From assembly GCA_031282285.1 (NCBI GenBank), contig JAITEA010000237.1:1-9196 (forward strand): a stretch of 9,196 nt of DNA. The letters run 5' to 3'. Below the pieces are notes generated by a model. That model saw only the letters and a list, made by a program, of their open reading frames with translations. It did not search any database and was not told the origin of the DNA. The position numbers and the translations under genes are program-made. This document shows, piece by piece, positions 6,946 through 9,196 of this stretch. This stretch comes from Helicobacteraceae bacterium. GTDB taxonomy: Bacteria; Campylobacterota; Campylobacteria; Campylobacterales; SZUA-545. Each line of letters begins with the position of its first letter. Positions within the stretch are counted from its first letter, which is position 1.

Positions 6946-7766
6946 TGTTCCGTCTCTCCTTCGTTGGTTGTTCTCGCTTGCGCCGTTTGTTGAACGGTTT
7001 GCGTTTCGTTGTCCTCAAGCGCTTGCGCCGTTTGCGTTTCGGCGTTAGGCGTTTGCGGCGCCGTTTGGTCGGCTGGCGGTTGCGTTTCGCCGCCGATCGC
7101 CCGCGCCGCTTCCTTAACGGTCTCTACCCCGTCGCTAAGCGCTTGCGCGGTTTCCTCGCTAGAGTCGATTATCTCCGAAACCGTCGGCTCTATAACCTCC
7201 ACGCCTTCCTTGATCGCCTCTTTTATCTCTTCGGCTTTCGCCTCCGCGTCCTCTATCAGATTGCGCGCCTCTTTGTCAAGTTTGATCAAGAAGCCGCCGG
7301 TGGCTTTCAGCGGCGGATAGAGGAAGCTGTCGCCTAAGTTGTTGTCCGACCATTTTGAGATAGCCTCGGTCTGGTTCAGCGCGAAAACGATCGCCGCGAA
7401 AATAATATATATTTTGCCCGCGCCGATGATAAATCCTAATACGCGATCCGCCCAGATCGCAACCGCTCTGGTCATACTCTCTTTGCGCCTGAGCCGTTTG
7501 GACAGCCAAAGCCCAAGCAGGAAGCATATCCCCCAGACGATTAAGAATATAAGCGCGAAGCCCGCCAGCTTCATCGCGCCTTCGCTGGAAAACTGAAACG
7601 AATGCGCCGAAGCCCACCTGCCGACCGCCAGCGCCAAGCGCGATCCCAAAAATATGCCCAGACCGATACCAAACAGGCTGGAAAGCTCCCTAATCGCGCC
7701 GCGCATAATGCCTTGCGCGCCCAAGATGACGATCAATATCAAAATTACAATATCAAGCCAATGCAT
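6942..7766 (-). CDS. cvpA: CvpA-family inner-membrane protein with extended C-terminal tail
   Basis: The first 165 or so residues match the CvpA family: four hydrophobic segments at about 4-20, 31-49, 67-90 and 107-129, with WLDIVILILIVILGAQGIMRG at the start (key residues Asp5, Gly20, Arg22, Gly23). In Enterobacteria CvpA is needed for colicin V production and for envelope robustness; the molecular function is unsettled. Residues about 165-225 form a charged helical, possibly coiled-coil region (KEARNLIEDAEAKAEEIKEA). Residues 226-274 are disordered-looking, rich in Gln, Thr, Glu and Pro, with ETQT and QTAQA repeated. This tail makes the protein 274 residues, clearly longer than the usual 160-230. 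The ATG at 7766 has AGGAG five bases upstream, overlapping the TAG of the preceding gene, 8 nt away. cvpA next to fur is also seen in Campylobacter. Confidence 0.9.
   Translation of the reverse strand: MHWLDIVILILIVILGAQGIMRGAIRELSSLFGIGLGIFLGSRLALAVGRWASAHSFQFSSEGAMKLAGFALIFLIVWGICFLLGLWLSKRLRRKESMTRAVAIWADRVLGFIIGAGKIYIIFAAIVFALNQTEAISKWSDNNLGDSFLYPPLKATGGFLIKLDKEARNLIEDAEAKAEEIKEAIKEGVEVIEPTVSEIIDSSEETAQALSDGVETVKEAARAIGGETQPPADQTAPQTPNAETQTAQALEDNETQTVQQTAQARTTNEGETEQ
6975..7034 (-). repeat. Short direct repeat in the cvpA tail
   Basis: The 15-mer CGCTTGCGCCGTTTG (plus-strand reading) is at 6975-6989 and again at 7020-7034, exactly 45 bp apart, so both copies are in frame and encode the same Gln-Thr-Ala-Gln-Ala unit. 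This is a local low-complexity repeat of the tail, not a dispersed element as far as the window shows. Confidence 0.7.
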
Positions 7767-7774
7767 AATAACTC

Positions 7775-8731
7775 CTAATCTTCAAACGCGCTTATCGCGT
7801 TCTTGCTCTGCGACAGCGCTCTTGCCAACGCTTTTTCGACGCGATCGCAGATCGTACTCGGCGCGTCGGCGGCGCGGTGAGGCGCCAGCGCGACGCTGAT
7901 CGTTACGCTTATGATCTTCTCGTTATAGACGAGCTTGCTTGCCTCCACGCGCGTTCTGACGCGGCTTGCGGCGAGATAAGCGCCCTGCTTGTCCATTCGG
8001 TTGAAGACGACGCAAAAGAGACTTTCGTTTTGAGGGTTTTCGTTGTAGCGGTAGATTCTGTTGTCGCTTCTGATCGTGCCTTGCAGGCTTTTGGCGATAA
8101 ACAGCAGCGTCTTTTCCATAACCAGATAGCCGTACTCCTCTTTGAGCCGATCGTAATCGTCGATCGCAAACAGACCAAGCCAGAGATCAAGGTTTCGGTT
8201 ATGACCGATCGGCAACACCTGTTCAAGCTGGCGCTTGAGCAGGCTGGGCGTTCTTAAGTGGGTAAGCGGATCGACGAAGCTGTTCGTTTCGATCTTGTTT
8301 AGATCGCCTTCGAGCCTGACAATAGTCTCTTCGGCTTTTTTCGCCTCGGCGCTTAGATCGTAAATATAGGATTTAAGCTCGTCGAAGATCGACGCGGAGA
8401 TCGAGTCGTCGGCTTTCAGCGCGGTGAGATCGAGGACAGATTCTTGATCTTCTGCGATCTCTTTGAGTCTCGAGGCGCTGCCCGAATACTCGCGCAAAGT
8501 CTCTCGCGCCACGACGAACGACTCTTCAAGATATTTGTCGTAAGGCGTTGTGTCGCGGTGAACATAGCGTTTGTTCAGCTCCTCCTCCACCTCGGATCCG
8601 TATTTGCGCGCTATATCCGAAAACGCCTTGGCGTAGTATGAGGGCAACGCCGGCGTATCGGTCTTTTCTAGCAGTCTTATCGCTTCGCGGGAAATCTCTT
8701 TGGTTATCTTATCTGCCTCTAGCGCCGCCAT
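7775..8731 (-). CDS. GGDEF-fold protein with degenerate signature
   Basis: The 318-residue protein has no signal peptide or membrane helix. Residues 1-150 look mostly helical, with a likely coiled coil at 125-150 (LSAEAKKAEETIVRLEGDLNKIE). From 152 the order matches a GGDEF domain: FVDPLTHLRTPSLLKRQL, then LGLFAIDDYDRLKEEYG (185-201, the usual metal-site Asp strand), RIYRY (225-229) and VTISVALAPH (276-285). Where GG(D/E)EF should follow RY, the sequence is NENPQNESLF (230-239): both glycines are gone and about five residues are inserted. The I-site RxxD is RSDN (221-224). Diguanylate cyclase activity is therefore unlikely; nucleotide binding or a purely structural role is possible. ATG at 8731 is chosen over the TTG one codon earlier because AAGGA sits six bases ahead of it. 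It is the first gene of the operon. Confidence 0.85.
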   Translation of the reverse strand: MAALEADKITKEISREAIRLLEKTDTPALPSYYAKAFSDIARKYGSEVEEELNKRYVHRDTTPYDKYLEESFVVARETLREYSGSASRLKEIAEDQESVLDLTALKADDSISASIFDELKSYIYDLSAEAKKAEETIVRLEGDLNKIETNSFVDPLTHLRTPSLLKRQLEQVLPIGHNRNLDLWLGLFAIDDYDRLKEEYGYLVMEKTLLFIAKSLQGTIRSDNRIYRYNENPQNESLFCVVFNRMDKQGAYLAASRVRTRVEASKLVYNEKIISVTISVALAPHRAADAPSTICDRVEKALARALSQSKNAISAFED

Positions 8732-8734
8732 CAA

Positions 8735-8769
8735 AGTTCCTTAACAAAAGTTTGGAAGCGCAAATTATA
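8735..8769 (-). promoter_or_regulatory. Probable sigma-70 promoter and short leader of the operon
   Basis: On the minus strand a perfect TATAAT lies at 8764-8769. Transcription would begin near 8757, leaving a leader of about 25 nt that contains AAGGA just before the ATG at 8731. There is no good -35 hexamer 17 bases upstream (the six bases read CTGGGT), which agrees with the weak -35 use known for Campylobacterota sigma-70 promoters. This is the only gap long enough for a promoter in the cluster, since the other junctions are 12 nt or less. No Fur-box-like palindrome is evident near it. Confidence 0.6.
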
Positions 8770-8953
8770 CTCGCTTGGCGTTCAAGACCCAGACCGCGCG
8801 CTTAAACTCTTTTAGCAAGTATATCGTACAGACTCTAGCCTCCGCGCCAAAATCTTAGCTCTCGGTCATTTTCCCCTGCCCTCCCCCCGCCGTCCTCCCG
8901 CCCCTCATAGCTCACGACGCGAAAGGAGAATGCGATCGCGCCTTCTCAATCCC

Positions 8954-8990
8954 CCCCCCTGATAAGGGGGGCAAGGGGGGTTTCCCCCTT
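8954..8990. repeat. Two back-to-back perfect 7-bp GC hairpins
   Basis: Hairpin 1 is CCCCCCT-GATA-AGGGGGG (8954-8971). Hairpin 2 is AAGGGGG-GTTT-CCCCCTT (8973-8990). Each has a perfect 7-bp stem and a 4-nt loop, with one base between them. The C run actually begins at 8951 (nine C). The G run of hairpin 1 or 2 can pair with either C run, so alternative folds exist. Neither strand has a clear T tract after the stems, so a standard intrinsic terminator is not well supported. The unit resembles short G/C-run repeats dispersed in many bacterial genomes. Confidence 0.75.
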
Positions 8991-9046
8991 TCTACATTAT
9001 TGCGAGCGCCGCGTTCCGCGCCGCTTCCTTAGCGATTCCTCGTTCC

Positions 9047-9076
9047 CTTCGGAAGCTTCAGGCGAAGGCTTCGCCT
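9047..9076. repeat. Overlapping palindromes built from CTTC/GAAG
   Basis: Three palindromes overlap or abut: CTTC-G-GAAG (9047-9055), GAAGCTTC (9052-9059) and AGGCGAAG-G-CTTCGCCT (9060-9076, 8-bp arms around one base). They can form mutually exclusive stems. The pattern resembles REP-type intergenic palindromes, but no second copy is in the window. Confidence 0.6.
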
Positions 9077-9196
9077 CCTATCGCTCTGCCTCCCAATAAA
9101 AGGAGATAAAAGAGGGAGAAGGATTTCAAATCTTTCTTTTGGCTATCCGTCTTGAACGCATTCTCCCCTCCGCGCCCTGCGCCGAACCCTTCCAAT

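Larger units (their letters stand above)
8925..9166. repeat. 10-bp inverted repeats flanking a 242-bp segment
   Basis: GGAGAATGCG at 8925-8934 recurs inverted as CGCATTCTCC at 9157-9166. Between the copies lie the GC hairpins and the CTTC/GAAG palindromes, so the pair could mark the ends of a small non-coding element. No target-site duplication is visible outside the arms, and a match of this length could arise by chance at the level of a few percent in a region this size. Confidence 0.35.
8772..9196. other. Gene-free intergenic region with repeats and secondary structure
   Basis: About 425 bp show no credible coding frame on either strand. The plus strand is pyrimidine-rich from 8870 on. 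In order it contains C-run tracts (8873-8904), a GCGATCGC palindrome (8932-8939), two adjacent GC hairpins (8954-8990), a stretch beginning ATTGCGAGCG (8999-9008) and overlapping CTTC/GAAG palindromes (9047-9076). A purine-rich stretch follows at 9098-9122 and then GATTTCAAATC (9122-9132). The neighbouring gene beyond 9196 is not in view, so which direction this region serves is unknown. I recognise no tRNA, rRNA or known small RNA in it. Confidence 0.7.

Noticed and set aside
8930..8962. Tiny frame MRSRLLNPPP after AAAGGAG
   Set aside because: Only ten codons, Shine-Dalgarno only two bases from the ATG, and the frame runs into the C tract of the hairpin; most likely chance.
8951..8990. Intrinsic transcription terminator
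   Set aside because: Stems are strong, but no T run follows on either strand (TCTACATT on plus, GGGATTGAG on minus), so a standard Rho-independent terminator is not supported.
8925..9166. CRISPR array in the repeat-rich right end
   Set aside because: There are no regularly spaced repeats of 25-40 bp with unique spacers; the repeats are short inverted ones.
1..9196. Defence island, phage or transposon cargo
   Set aside because: All recognised genes are core metabolic, translation, regulatory or envelope genes in a conserved order; no integrase, transposase, nuclease or toxin-antitoxin pair is visible.

Overview
The window is a compact, single-strand gene cluster from a bacterium most likely in the Campylobacterota (the former Epsilonproteobacteria). 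All supported genes are on the minus strand and are transcribed from about 8757 toward position 1. The order cvpA - fur - lysS - glyA - DUF1882 protein - SPOR protein - (trpE-like) - aroE is the one I know from Campylobacter and Helicobacter relatives. The closeness of lysS, glyA, fur and the DUF1882 protein to that lineage supports the assignment. The DNA is unusually GC-rich for the group and carries many copies of the palindrome GCGATCGC, so this is not a typical low-GC Campylobacter or Helicobacter. The species is not identifiable from the sequence alone.

Layout in transcription order: a likely promoter (-10 TATAAT, 8764-8769); a GGDEF-fold protein with a destroyed GGDEF signature (7775-8731); a CvpA-family membrane protein with a long acidic, Gln-rich tail (6942-7766); the ferric uptake regulator Fur (6481-6945); class II lysyl-tRNA synthetase (4991-6484); serine hydroxymethyltransferase (3750-4994); a DUF1882-type protein (3195-3740); a membrane-anchored SPOR-domain protein (2394-3182); an anthranilate synthase component I-type enzyme (981-2390); shikimate dehydrogenase (160-984); and the first 52 codons of an exported protein that runs off the left edge (1-156).

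Gaps between genes are at most 12 nt. Four junctions are 4-nt NTGA overlaps (cvpA/fur ATGA, fur/lysS TTGA, lysS/glyA GTGA, trpE/aroE ATGA), so the whole set is probably one operon with coupled translation. The contents mix iron regulation, translation, one-carbon metabolism, aromatic amino acid synthesis and envelope functions. This looks like a housekeeping operon rather than a single pathway; AroE and the TrpE-like enzyme act in the same broad shikimate/chorismate route.

The right end (8772-9196) has no credible gene. It holds a G-run cluster on the minus strand (quadruplex candidate), two back-to-back GC hairpins, overlapping short palindromes, and a 10-bp inverted repeat that could bound a roughly 240-bp intergenic element. 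I found no phage, transposase, CRISPR or defence genes. The most interesting leads are the resemblance of the DUF1882 protein to the archaeo-eukaryotic primase core, the degenerate GGDEF protein at the operon head, the HIP1-like palindrome enrichment, and the structured intergenic repeat region.
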